DNA of 41,614 nucleotides, from contig NZ_BDBA01000115.1 in assembly GCF_001612745.1 (NCBI RefSeq), positions 1 to 41,614 on the forward strand, given 5' to 3'. Below the pieces are notes generated by a model, which was given only the letters and a program-made list of their open reading frames with translations, was not told the origin of the DNA and made no database searches. Position 1 is the first letter of the stretch, and every line of letters starts with the position of its first letter. This document shows positions 16,746-24,546 of the stretch, in pieces. Position numbers and translations under genes: made by a program. Source of the stretch: Nocardia amamiensis NBRC 102102 (lineage in GTDB: Bacteria; Actinomycetota; Actinomycetes; Mycobacteriales; Mycobacteriaceae).

Positions 16746-16780
16746 AGAGCCAGCGGGTGCGTTGGACCCGCAATGGCTCT
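16746..16780. terminator. Strong hairpin between IS630 relic and secreted-protein gene
   Basis: AGAGCCA-GCGGGT pairs with ACCCGC-AA-TGGCTCT around the loop GCGTTGG: 13 base pairs with a 2-base bulge. There is no T-run on either side. It lies about 110 bases beyond the stop of the secreted protein, so it could end that transcript or act as a bidirectional terminator. An IS-end function cannot be excluded. Confidence 0.5.
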
Positions 16781-16892
16781 ATGGCGAGCCTCCGGAGCTA
16801 CCGCTGCCTGGTCGCGTGTGAAGTCTCTGACCAAAGAGGACAACGCCGTCACCCACCTCGGCCTCTTCACCAGTAACGCCGTGGGGCGCCGG

Positions 16893-17564
16893 TCACGATC
16901 CGGCGGTCGTCTCCAGCTCTCCCGAGTAGATGCCGTGGCCTATCGCGCGCTCGAACTTCCACAACTGCGCTGCGAACGCCGCGGAGTCACCTGGGGTTGC
17001 GGCGGCTCGCAGGCCGGTCACAGGCGAGTTGTCGCCACCGAGATAGGTGAGGACTTCGGCAGGCGGGCCGTCGAGATCGGGGACGCGGATCATGTGAACG
17101 CCGCCGCCGAACCCGTCGACCGCGATCACTTCCCATTCCGCGAGGAACCTGGTCCAGCCCGCACGACCGTCGCGGTAATAGCCGAGGTATTCGACAGTGC
17201 GCTGGTTGAGCAAATTGTACAAGCGGCGCACCGGACGGACCCGGATCGTCTGATCCGGATCGTTGCTGTCCCCCTCGCAGGCCGCCGCTTTCGAGACCGG
17301 GTCCACGGTCAGGACCTGATCGAGGTGGGTGAGCGGGCGGATCGTATAGAGGCCCGGGCGCGGGCCGGGGCCGGTGGGTGCGGGCTGAGCGTTGGCGGGA
17401 GCGGACAGGCCAACGCCGATCAGCAACGCCGTGGCCACCATCGAGATCCACGGAGCGCGCCGACGAGCGATCCGCGCCGGTACCGTACCCGGTGAAGACG
17501 CGCGCCGATCCGGGTTCGCCGATTCCGGCGAGCGAACTCGCGGTGCACCAGCTCGCACGACCAT
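16893..17564 (-). CDS. Secreted protein of unknown function, possibly beta-trefoil-like
   Basis: A 223-residue frame with a positively charged N-region (ARIARRRAP), a hydrophobic core MVATALLIGVGLSAP and a likely cleavage site after ANA before QPAPTGPG, so an exported protein. The mature part starts PGLYTIRPLTHLDQVLTVDP and ends LWKFERAIGHGIYSGE. Repeated 'L-x-V-D' and a final 'W-x-F' recall ricin-type trefoils, but no QxW repeats are clear. The first ATG (17564) sits 1 base behind GAGAGG; the GTG two codons later has better spacing. It is expressed singly. Confidence 0.65.
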   Translation of the reverse strand: MVVRAGAPRVRSPESANPDRRASSPGTVPARIARRRAPWISMVATALLIGVGLSAPANAQPAPTGPGPRPGLYTIRPLTHLDQVLTVDPVSKAAACEGDSNDPDQTIRVRPVRRLYNLLNQRTVEYLGYYRDGRAGWTRFLAEWEVIAVDGFGGGVHMIRVPDLDGPPAEVLTYLGGDNSPVTGLRAAATPGDSAAFAAQLWKFERAIGHGIYSGELETTAGS

Positions 17565-17787
17565 ACCTCTCTCGAGTCGATGGGGGACATCGAATCTTCG
17601 GCGGCGACGGCTCCGCGGATGGGTGTGGGCTCGCGACGGCCCAATCGAGGGCGACCCGACGACGCGCCAGAAAACTTCTGGCTACCAGGTGGTTTCGCAC
17701 CCCGGTGTGGCCACCGGTCAGCTACTGTTCTGCGCGCCGCCCGATGCGGTGAGATATCGGCGAACCCATGACTACGAGAGGGTGAGG

Positions 17788-17880
17788 ATGAGCGCCGTTT
17801 TGAATATTCTGACGACAATTGTCTGGTCGTTGTTGACCGGCCAGAGTGTCGGCATGCCGTTCCCCGGCCCTTTCAGCTGA
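17788..17880 (+). CDS. Possible 30-residue hydrophobic small protein
   Basis: ATG 17788 follows a purine-rich GAGAGGGTGAGG. The frame codes for MSAVLNILTTIVWSLLTGQS then VGMPFPGPFS and stops at TGA 17878-17880: a single hydrophobic helix and a short Pro/Gly tail. This shape is seen in small secreted or membrane peptides of mycolic-acid bacteria. The evidence is only start context and composition. Confidence 0.35.
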   Translation: MSAVLNILTTIVWSLLTGQSVGMPFPGPFS

Positions 17881-18638
17881 CCCTCCCCGCCGACCGGTCC
17901 GCACTCCGACACTGCCGATCCCGACCGACGGCGCCACCTCGGGTGCCGACCGGCTCGGCGATGAATCCCCATGGGCCGACACCACGTATTGCAGATCGTG
18001 CGACCGCCAGTGCGGCGCGCGTCCGGCTCGGCGATGCTGTCGGCTCTGCAGTCTCGGTATCCGTTCGCGATGATCCAGGTCGACTGCCGGGTGACGTAGT
18101 CGGTTGGGGATCGTTGCCGGTCCGTCTGGCCGCATTGGATGAGGCCCCGGGGTCGATGAGTTGTGGTGCCGATTGCTCGGGCTAGTCTGACACGCCGATC
18201 GGGTGGGCTGGGTGCAAGGCCAGATGCCGGTTGGTGGAGGGCGAGGTGGCGTACCTGTGAAGGTACGTTGCGTCGCGCTGATGACGTCATGCTGGCTGCG
18301 CAGTCCGGTCGGCGCCGGCGTGCTAAAACTTGTCGACGTCACTTCGGCCCCCACCACCGTGACCTTCCGGGCGAACCGGAAGGAGCCTGTTGTGGTCGGC
18401 GGTAAAGTTTTCGGCAGGGTCGGTTACGTCGTTCCGGTCACTTCCGGTGGCCGTGACGGACCCTCGACCTGGCCGGGCCCACTGTCCCGGTGAAGTCTAA
18501 GGGAGCCAAACCCCGCACCCCCGCCGCGGCGCGACCCATTTCTGCCGCATACCGCGATGATCGAACTGGTCACAGGTTCCAGTCGTCTCGGCGCTGTGAG
18601 AGCAGGTAAAGCGGGGTTGAAAAGTCTTTCGAGACTGA
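17881..18638 (+). other. Gene-poor stretch with two short inverted repeats
   Basis: No gene that I trust. A frame at 18257-18493 (GTG start, 78 residues) has a moderately coding-like third-position bias but no family resemblance. Two clean inverted repeats occur: CGTACCT/AGGTACG around GTGA at 18250-18267, and CTTCCGG/CCGGAAG around GCGAA at 18364-18382. They could be operator or terminator elements. Confidence 0.35.
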
Positions 18639-18682
18639 ACTTTGCGGTGCAAAGTAGGTGCATGAACTCTGCATCGCAAAGT
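18639..18682. promoter_or_regulatory. Twin palindromic operators before the membrane protein gene
   Basis: Site 1 at 18639-18655 is ACTTTGC-GGT-GCAAAGT, a perfect 7-base inverted repeat. Site 2 at 18666-18682 is ACTCTGC-ATC-GCAAAGT with one mismatch. The starts are 27 bases apart. Site 2 would lie inside the first codons if translation starts at 18662, so repressor binding could block both transcription and start-site access. The winged-helix protein encoded two genes on is the obvious binder. Confidence 0.7.
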
Positions 18683-19243
18683 AATTCGGCTGCTGGGGTC
18701 GCTCGGCTCCTCGGCGACATGGAGACGCTGACCCGGCGAGGTTGGGCGTTGGCCGCTCCCATGTGGTTTCCGCTGCTGTGGGTGACGGTGAGCGTGCTCG
18801 CCTCGGTGCCCGCATCACTACTGCTCGATCGGCACAACGGCGCCAGGTGGTACTGGATCGTCGTCGCACCGGTAAGCGTGGTGGTCTGTGCGTGGTACTT
18901 CATGCGCCTGCCCGTGCAAGTGCCGGACGGGCGCGGCATGGCCGTCGCGCTGACCGCGGTCGCGATGGCAGTGACCGCCACGGGCATCGGCTGGGTGTAT
19001 CGCGGCGAATGGACGATCGTCGCGCCATGGCTAGTGGTCGGGGTGGGGCTGGCCGTGATCGCGGTGGCGCTGCGATCGGCGGCGACGGCGGCGGTCGCGG
19101 CCGCCACGATGGCCGTATCGCTGGCGGTCGGGCTGATCGACCCCGCGCACGGTTACGCCTGGCTCGCGCTGGTCGTCGGGCTCGCGGCCGCGCTGGCAGC
19201 TGGGGTAGAGCTGCTGCGCGCGGAGGCGGGGCCACGGGCATGA
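18662..19243 (+). CDS. Integral membrane protein paired with a winged-helix regulator
   Basis: A 193-residue protein if begun at ATG 18662 (MNSASQSN). Homologous-looking proteins carry LLGDMETLTRRGWALAAPMWFPL near the N-terminus, so the start may instead be ATG 18719. Six or so hydrophobic segments follow, among them PLLWVTVSVLASVPASLLL, WIVVAPVSVVVCAWYF and a run of Ala/Val-rich helices. No catalytic motif. Its stop overlaps the start of the winged-helix gene by 4 bases (ATGA), so the two are translationally coupled. In actinobacteria such pairs are often autoregulated; the function of the membrane protein is unknown. Confidence 0.75.
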   Translation: MNSASQSNSAAGVARLLGDMETLTRRGWALAAPMWFPLLWVTVSVLASVPASLLLDRHNGARWYWIVVAPVSVVVCAWYFMRLPVQVPDGRGMAVALTAVAMAVTATGIGWVYRGEWTIVAPWLVVGVGLAVIAVALRSAATAAVAAATMAVSLAVGLIDPAHGYAWLALVVGLAAALAAGVELLRAEAGPRA

Positions 19244-19551
19244 GCGAGCCGCATCCCGTGCTCGGCCTGGATGACACCGTGCACCAGCGCATCCGGCTCG
19301 GCATCCTGGCACTGTTGCGCTCGGGTGTGGCCATGGAATTCGGGGTGCTGCGCGAGCAGTTGCGGCTCACTGACGGCAATCTGAACCGGCACCTCAAAGT
19401 CCTCGAGGACGCCGCACTGATCAGCGCACGCCGCAGCACGGGCGGCGGGCGCCCGAAAACCTGGGTCGCCATCACCGAGCCCGGCCGCCGTGCCTTCGAC
19501 GCCGAGCTCGCGGCCCTGCGCGCACTCATCGCGACCGCCGAGCAACCCTGA
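19240..19551 (+). CDS. Winged-helix (HTH_27-like) transcriptional regulator
   Basis: A 103-residue DNA-binding protein: HQRIRLGILALLRSGVAMEFGVLREQLRLTDGNLNRHLKVLEDAALI is a compact winged HTH, and GGRPKTWVAITEPGRRAFDAELAALRAL gives the wing and dimer helix. This is the small MarR/ArsR-like 'DNA-binding domain only' family. The ATGA overlap with the membrane protein gene and the twin palindromes upstream suggest an autoregulated two-gene operon. Confidence 0.88.
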   Translation: MSEPHPVLGLDDTVHQRIRLGILALLRSGVAMEFGVLREQLRLTDGNLNRHLKVLEDAALISARRSTGGGRPKTWVAITEPGRRAFDAELAALRALIATAEQP

Positions 19552-19766
19552 GCCCAGGTCAGGCGCTGCCACGGTTACCCCGCTGAAGCAACAGCAGCAC
19601 CGCCGACCGGACGAATAGACTTCGAACGCCCGCACCCTGATGTCTATCGTTCACGGTTTGACACATTGGTCGGACTGTGCAGAGACGATGGATCAGAAAC
19701 ATGTGGGCCGTCAGCCGCGAGGCGACAGTCGGTTCGGAGTCGCCCCCTATGGTCTCATGTGGCACG

Positions 19767-20348
19767 CTACTTCACCGTCAGTTCGAGGTATCGGCGGCCT
19801 CGTGGGGAGATCCGGTATCCGGTGTCGAGGCTTTCGGTGAGGCCGAGGTTCTTCAGTTTCCGGACGCGGAGCTTGAGTTGCTCCTTTGTCGTCGCACCGA
19901 GGTCTTGCGCGATGTCGGCGGCGCGTTTGCCGGGGTTGTCAGCGATGTATTGCAGTGTCTTCCTGGTCCAGGGCGAGTCGGCCTTGTGGTCGAGTCTGCG
20001 TAGTGCGGCATCGATCTCGGCGATAGCGTCGGCGCTGAGATCGTCGTCGCTTCGCAGCTCGATGCGCGGGTCGGGGCCTGCGTAGCTGAGGTTTATCCGG
20101 TAGACGGGATCGGATACCGCACCGTGCAAGGTTGAAAGTAGTTGCGCCAGCGAGCCTTCCCCCGCGGCATGGGCGTCGTCCTCGGTGAGATCAGCGGAGC
20201 TGATCTCGACGATGTCGTCGATGCGGATGACACCTGCGCTGGTCAGGATCCGGCTTCCGACCTTGACCCGACGGGTCTGCCAGCGCCGGAAGACCGTACG
20301 GATCATGCTGGAGGCGATCTGTTGTGCGACAGCGTCGGTGAAGATCAT
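19767..20348 (-). CDS. ASCH (PUA-like) domain protein with C-terminal HTH
   Basis: A 193-residue protein. Residues 1-100 (MIFTDAVAQQIAS...VFRRWQTRRVKVGSRILTSAGVIRIDDIVEI...YRINLSYAGPDPR) resemble ASCH domains, PUA-like folds that bind RNA or modified nucleotides. Residues 125-190 (WTRKTLQYIADNPGKRAADIAQDLGATTKEQLKLRVRKLKNLGLTESL..GYRISPRG) form a winged HTH. Third gene of the tetR-nmrA-ASCH operon; its ATG overlaps the stop of the previous gene by 4 bases (ATGA). The ASCH-plus-HTH fusion suggests a regulator that senses a nucleotide-like ligand, which is inference. Confidence 0.8.
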   Translation of the reverse strand: MIFTDAVAQQIASSMIRTVFRRWQTRRVKVGSRILTSAGVIRIDDIVEISSADLTEDDAHAAGEGSLAQLLSTLHGAVSDPVYRINLSYAGPDPRIELRSDDDLSADAIAEIDAALRRLDHKADSPWTRKTLQYIADNPGKRAADIAQDLGATTKEQLKLRVRKLKNLGLTESLDTGYRISPRGRRYLELTVK

Positions 20349-21181
20349 GCGGCGCGCTGCTGGTCAGCGATGAACTCGGCGAGAGTGGTCGCCGGTCGGC
20401 CGGTGACGGTGGCGACGGCATCAGTGACGGTTGCGGCCGAGCCGGAAGCGATCGCGGCCATGAGTCCGCAGAAGACGTCGGTGTAGTCGGGGTCCCAACC
20501 GAGATCCTCGGCATCGGCGCGGAACCGCTGCGCGGAGATGGACTCGAAGGAACACAGCGGACCGTCGAGTTGCGATGCCGCAGTGGCCAACTCGGCGAAC
20601 GTCAGGGCAGCCGGGCCGGTGACGTCGAGCTCCTGCCCGGACAGGTCGTCGGTGAGGGCGCGCACACATACGGCGGCGACATCGCGGGCATCGACGAACG
20701 AGGCCCTGGCCTCGCCGACCGGCAGCCGCAATACGCCGTCCCCGGCTGCGGCCAGGTCGCGCAGTACACCGGCAGTCGCGTTCTGGAAGAACCAGTTGGG
20801 GCGCACGATCGTCGAGTGCAGACCACTGCGCTGCAGGGCGAGCTCGACGGCTCGCTGCTCGACTTCCGATGGCGCATACTGCATTCCGAGTGCGGTCATC
20901 AACACGATCCGCGCTACACCCGCCTGCTCGGCAACGCCGATGAACTCGCAGATCCGTTCACCGAGCCCAGCGACCGATCGATATCCGTCGTCGCCGCCGG
21001 GCACGACCAGAAACAGTGCGGTCGCCTCCTGGACTGCCGGGGCCCAGGTGTCGGGTTTCTCCCAGTCCAGCGGGATTCGGCTGCGCCGCCCAGCTCCGCG
21101 TGCCGGTATCGACAGCGCGGTCAGCCGGTCGAGGACATGACTTCCGACCTTGCCGGTGGATCCGGTCACCACGATCGTCAT
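20345..21181 (-). CDS. NmrA-like NAD(P)-binding protein (atypical SDR)
   Basis: A 278-residue atypical SDR: MTIVVTGSTGKVGSHVLDRLTAL holds the TGxxGxxG dinucleotide motif. The middle has LFLVVPG and RIVLMTALGMQYAP, then STIVRPNWFFQN, and ASFVDARDVAAV is the usual NmrA/QOR2-like signature. The YxxxK pair is absent, as in NmrA and many quinone reductases of this group, so it may be a redox sensor or an NADPH quinone reductase. It is flanked by 4-base overlaps on both sides: tetR stop with its start, and its stop with the ASCH gene start. Confidence 0.92.
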   Translation of the reverse strand: MTIVVTGSTGKVGSHVLDRLTALSIPARGAGRRSRIPLDWEKPDTWAPAVQEATALFLVVPGGDDGYRSVAGLGERICEFIGVAEQAGVARIVLMTALGMQYAPSEVEQRAVELALQRSGLHSTIVRPNWFFQNATAGVLRDLAAAGDGVLRLPVGEARASFVDARDVAAVCVRALTDDLSGQELDVTGPAALTFAELATAASQLDGPLCSFESISAQRFRADAEDLGWDPDYTDVFCGLMAAIASGSAATVTDAVATVTGRPATTLAEFIADQQRAA

Positions 21182-21783
21182 GAGCGCACCCCCAACGTCC
21201 CGGAGAGCTGACCGAGCAGCACCGCTCGGACGCCGTCATGGTCGGGCCGTGGTTGGGCAAGGACCCGGGGGAACAGCAGCCCGTCGAGCGTCGCGACGGT
21301 GGCATCGACGATTGACTCGGGGTCATGTGCCGGTGTGAAACGCCCGCGATCGATTCCCTGCTCGATCGCGTCGGTGAACGGCTGTCGGTATCGACGCTGC
21401 AGGTCCACGCTGTGCTCGCGGAGCTCCTCGTCATGCGCCGCGGCGCACCAGAATTCCATCAGCATCCGCCACACCGGCACCGGCGTCCGCAAACCACGAT
21501 CGACCAGAACCACCAGTCGCTGCCACGGATCGTCGTGCTCGGCCGCCAGCGCCTGCATGGTCGACACCTCACCATCGGTCGACCGGCGCAGCGCCTCGAC
21601 CAACATGTCCACGCGCGACCCGAAGTAGCCCTGCAGTGTGCTGATCGCCAGCCCCGACGCGGCGGCAACATCTTGAAACCGGGTCCGTTCGTAACCCCGC
21701 TGCGTCAACACCTCGATCACAGTGTCCAGTACCTCCAGCCGACGGCTACCGCCCGCTCGGCGCGATCTCGTAGAGACAATCAT
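21178..21783 (-). CDS. TetR-family regulator of the nmrA operon
   Basis: A 201-residue TetR repressor with HTH in SRRLEVLDTVIEVLTQRGYERTRFQDVAAASGLAISTLQGYFGSRVDMLVEAL and a helical ligand domain. The ATG giving MIVSTRSRRAGG is chosen because the longer frame would read through the palindromic operator at 21786-21811. First gene of a three-gene operon with 4-base overlaps. The operator sits 2 bases before the start codon, so binding would block its own promoter or leader. Confidence 0.92.
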   Translation of the reverse strand: MIVSTRSRRAGGSRRLEVLDTVIEVLTQRGYERTRFQDVAAASGLAISTLQGYFGSRVDMLVEALRRSTDGEVSTMQALAAEHDDPWQRLVVLVDRGLRTPVPVWRMLMEFWCAAAHDEELREHSVDLQRRYRQPFTDAIEQGIDRGRFTPAHDPESIVDATVATLDGLLFPRVLAQPRPDHDGVRAVLLGQLSGTLGVRS

Positions 21784-21785
21784 GG

Positions 21786-21811
21786 CTGTACCGTACCACG
21801 ATACGGTACAG
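21786..21811. promoter_or_regulatory. Perfect palindromic TetR operator
   Basis: CTGTACCGTA and TACGGTACAG form a perfect 10-base inverted repeat around CCACGA. It lies directly upstream of the tetR start at 21783, in the position of an autoregulatory operator. TACCGTA-type half-sites with such spacing are typical for TetR proteins. Confidence 0.75.
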
Positions 21812-22160
21812 TCATGGTGCAACGTCCGAGAGTAGTCGGTGACTCAGACACCAAGTTTCGTCAGAGCTCGGGCGGTCAGCCTGCTTTCAACCCGATTGCC
21901 GCAAGACACCACTGCGCACACGCTTCGGTACTGAGACTGCTGGTCCTGGACGGAGGCCGGGGAACTCGACGCGGAAGCAGTCACCAAGAGGCTGCTGACA
22001 GAGAGCTCTGGAACGAACTGGTGAAGCTAGCGAACGAGTTCTCGAATACGGTGCGGAGACTGGCGGCAAATCGAACTGGGCGTGGCATGCGGTCTTGGGA
22101 ATGCGTCGGCACAGCGTGACTGCTGGATCCGACGGACATGTTTCGGCTTGCACCTGACGT
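21812..22160 (+). other. Spacer before the TipAS-domain gene
   Basis: About 350 bases with no gene that I can support. If the TipAS protein was once part of a MerR regulator, its HTH should be encoded here, but neither strand shows a MerR-like sequence in any frame. Confidence 0.35.
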
Positions 22161-22544
22161 ATGGTCAGGTTCTACCGTCGGCGACACCGGCGCAAGGTTC
22201 GTCGGTGGAAGTGGGATGAAACGGAGCAGTTGACGCAGCTCGCGCGGCGTCGGGAGGAGCTCGGTGACCAGCACATTCGGCAAGCCGAAGCGGAATGGGG
22301 TGAGCTCATCCCGAAGGTCGACGCGGCGATCGCAGCGGGAATGGACCCGGCCTCACCCGAGGCGCAGCAATTGGCGGCGCAGTGGATGGAGCTCTTGGAA
22401 GGGTTCCACGGTGGTGACGCGGGCCTGCGCGACAGCCTGTACCGGATGCAGGCCGGCGAGGCCGAGCGGATCGAGGGCGAGTTCTGCGGACCGTCACCCG
22501 CCCAGATCGAGTTCATCACGGCCGCGAACGCCGCACGCCGATAA
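22161..22544 (+). CDS. Stand-alone TipAS-domain protein
   Basis: A 127-residue protein resembling the TipAS drug-recognition domain found at the C-terminus of MerR-type TipAL regulators: QAEAEWGELIPKVDAAIAAGMDPASPEAQQLAAQWMELLEGFHGGDAGLRDSLYRMQ has the family's W..L......G.DP.SP..Q.LA..W..L...F.GGD spacing. The MerR HTH is missing. The N-terminus is unusually basic (MVRFYRRRHRRKVRRWKWDE) and looks like a new join, so it is either a truncated regulator or an antidote-type binding protein like TipAS made from an internal start. A strong hairpin follows at 22605. Confidence 0.72.
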   Translation: MVRFYRRRHRRKVRRWKWDETEQLTQLARRREELGDQHIRQAEAEWGELIPKVDAAIAAGMDPASPEAQQLAAQWMELLEGFHGGDAGLRDSLYRMQAGEAERIEGEFCGPSPAQIEFITAANAARR

Positions 22545-22604
22545 TGGGTTCGGCAGACGCTGGCGTACCGTTAAGAGGCGCGGGGAGCAACTGAGGATAC
22601 GCGA

Positions 22605-22643
22605 GCGCCTGGTGCGGCGGGAAGGTTCCTGCGCACCAGGCGC
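22605..22643. terminator. Strong hairpin downstream of the TipAS gene
   Basis: GCGCCTGGTGCG at 22605-22616 pairs perfectly with 22632-22643, and the 15-base loop contains a further GGAA/TTCC pairing. No T-run follows, so it would be an atypical, GC-rich terminator. It lies 60 bases past the TipAS stop. A second weak palindrome (GCCC-TGAATTC-GGGC) follows at 22647-22661. Confidence 0.55.
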
Positions 22644-22661
22644 CGTGCCCTGAATTCGGGC

Positions 22662-23771
22662 ATGAGAACGCGTTCGGCAGGAACACCCAATCCGACGAAA
22701 TGAGTGTCTGCGAAGTCACTTTTCACCGATATCAACCGTTCGCGGCCCACCGCCCGACGTCTACACTCGCGGATGAACGACGTCGGAATTCGCCAGCACA
22801 GCCAACCAAGCGTTGACCCGCGGCGAGCGCCTGCTCGTACACCACACCGAACCGCTTGCGGGCCCGGTAGGCGCGGGCGACAGCCGCCGGCAGCCCGATC
22901 CAAAGCTGCAGGTCAGCGTGTTAGTTTTCCTGTCGCAGTAGCGACGGCCACCGTATCCAGAGGCGTACAGGCCGCTTGACAGCCTGGCTGCGGCGTCGCT
23001 GAAGCGTCTCCGGCCGCTCTTCGTCACCAGTCGGTCTCCACGGTGCAACCGGGGTGGCAGCGAACATGATGCACGACCGACCTCAGCCAACGAAGCCGAT
23101 CGGAAAACCCGAGCTGAGCTACTGGGAGACACAACCTAGTTGGAATCCGCGACCGCCGAAGCAGATCCGAGGGAGTGGAATCAGGAGAAGTCGAGCCGTA
23201 TGACTTGTCGATCGAAACGTGTGCTCTGACATCGGCGAAGATGTACGGGAGCTGCAGATGCGAGTCGTCAGTAGGAGTCCGGACCTACAAAGCAGGGGCG
23301 GTTTCCTTGGTGAATTAATTAAATGGTTTACAAGCGGGAATTCGTCGACTTGTCGTCTCGAGGTGAGGGCGCTCGACACCTTCGCTGCGCGGCAACGGTG
23401 CCGAAGCGGTTCACAGCGGAGTGGATCTCGACACGGGCGTGACTTCGTACTCACCGCCGTCGATCGGTACCTACGGGCACGGGGCGCGCGATCGGCCGAA
23501 CATGGCGCATCCGGGCTCCTGCTGACCACCATGATCGCCCTAGGCATCGGACTACAGCGCATAGACGCGCACACGCTGACCTTCCGATCCCGCCCAGTCT
23601 GCGCGGCGACCACGCCGCTCTGTTCACCGCTGAGGTGCCCGCAGGTGCGCGCAGGCGACAGCCGTTCACGGTGCGGGTCCGTCAGCCTACCTACGTATGT
23701 GCCTGTTCTCACTGCGATTCGTTGCGGCGAGCAACTGCTGGGCTGGGCCGGGCTGGACAGCGCTGCCAGGG
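22662..23771 (-). other. 1.1 kb without a convincing gene
   Basis: Open frames exist on both strands but their translations are rich in Ser/Arg/Cys without domain patterns. One stretch on the minus strand, about 22750-22930, reads DLQLWIGLPAAVARAYRARKRFGVVYEQALAAGQRLVGCAGEF in a frame lacking a start; this looks helical and protein-like and may be a degenerate gene. An AT-rich patch (TTAATTAATTAAATGG near 23313-23328) is unusual for this genome. Overall it looks like decayed DNA. Confidence 0.4.
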
Positions 23772-24521
23772 TCAGCTTGATGAGCCGCTCTTGAGCGCGC
23801 CCGCTGATCCGCTCGGTAGCCGCAGGTGGGCATCGGGAACCCCGGTGCCGTTCGGATCGAGCATGCCGTCTTGGTGTGCGTACGGGCTCTGGCCGGGCGG
23901 CGCTTGCAGGGTGGTGACGTACTTCCAGAGACCGTCGGCCATGGCTGCGCCGCCGAGGACGAGAGTGCCGACGACGCCACCGGCGCCGGCGAACGCGAGG
24001 ATGGCGGCGGGGGTGGTGGCGAGGCAGCCCGGCCCCACGACGAGGCAGGAGCCGAGGCCGATGGCGGCACCGACCAGCGCGCCGAGTACGGTGCCGATGA
24101 TCGTGCCGATGACGGGGCCCCTCGCCATATTGTCGGCGAAATCGTTGAAGGCCAGTTGATTCTCCATCGGGGACGCAACCGGACGCGGCGGGTCCAGTGC
24201 GATCCCGGTGCGGTCAGGGGTGAGCGTGAGGGTGCGCCCGTCCCTGGAGATCTGCTCGTGGATCGGTCCGCGTCGGCCGTCGAACAGGAAGGCGAGCGGC
24301 ATGGTCGTGACCGGTTGTCCGGCGGTGTCATGGATCGTGATCGAGTTTCGGTCGGCTGACACGGCAAAGGTGCCGCCATCGAGTATGGCGACTACAGAGT
24401 TGCCCACTACTGTGGCGCGGTATCCGGTCGGTGCCGCTGGCTCGGCCTGAGCCGGCGCGGCAGCGATCGCGAGGGTGCCGGCCATCGCGATGCCAGCAAG
24501 GGTGGTTGTGCGATAGTTCAT
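23772..24521 (-). CDS. Secreted DUF8020-like protein, copy 2
   Basis: A 249-residue exported protein: signal peptide MNYRTTTLAGIAMAGTLAIA with cleavage after AQA. The domain that follows resembles DUF8020 of Nocardia/Rhodococcus: YRATVVGNSVVAILDGGTFAVSADRNSITIHDTAGQPV and then PVASPMENQLAFNDF. A glycine-rich hydrophobic region (IGTIIGTVLGALVGAAIGLGSCLVVGPGC) and LWKYVTTLQAPPGQSPY come next. It is paralogous throughout to the gene at 24547. The C-terminus is longer, ending in a Ser/Gly tail. GGAG lies 11 bases before the ATG. Function unknown; last gene of the hydrolase operon. Confidence 0.85.
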   Translation of the reverse strand: MNYRTTTLAGIAMAGTLAIAAAPAQAEPAAPTGYRATVVGNSVVAILDGGTFAVSADRNSITIHDTAGQPVTTMPLAFLFDGRRGPIHEQISRDGRTLTLTPDRTGIALDPPRPVASPMENQLAFNDFADNMARGPVIGTIIGTVLGALVGAAIGLGSCLVVGPGCLATTPAAILAFAGAGGVVGTLVLGGAAMADGLWKYVTTLQAPPGQSPYAHQDGMLDPNGTGVPDAHLRLPSGSAGALKSGSSS

Positions 24522-24546
24522 TTCGGTGATATCTCCGTCTTCACTG

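Noticed and set aside
23219..23794. 191-codon plus-strand frame in the gene-poor region
   Set aside because: It is rich in Ser/Arg/Cys, has no motif, and overlaps the end of the secreted-protein gene on the other strand.
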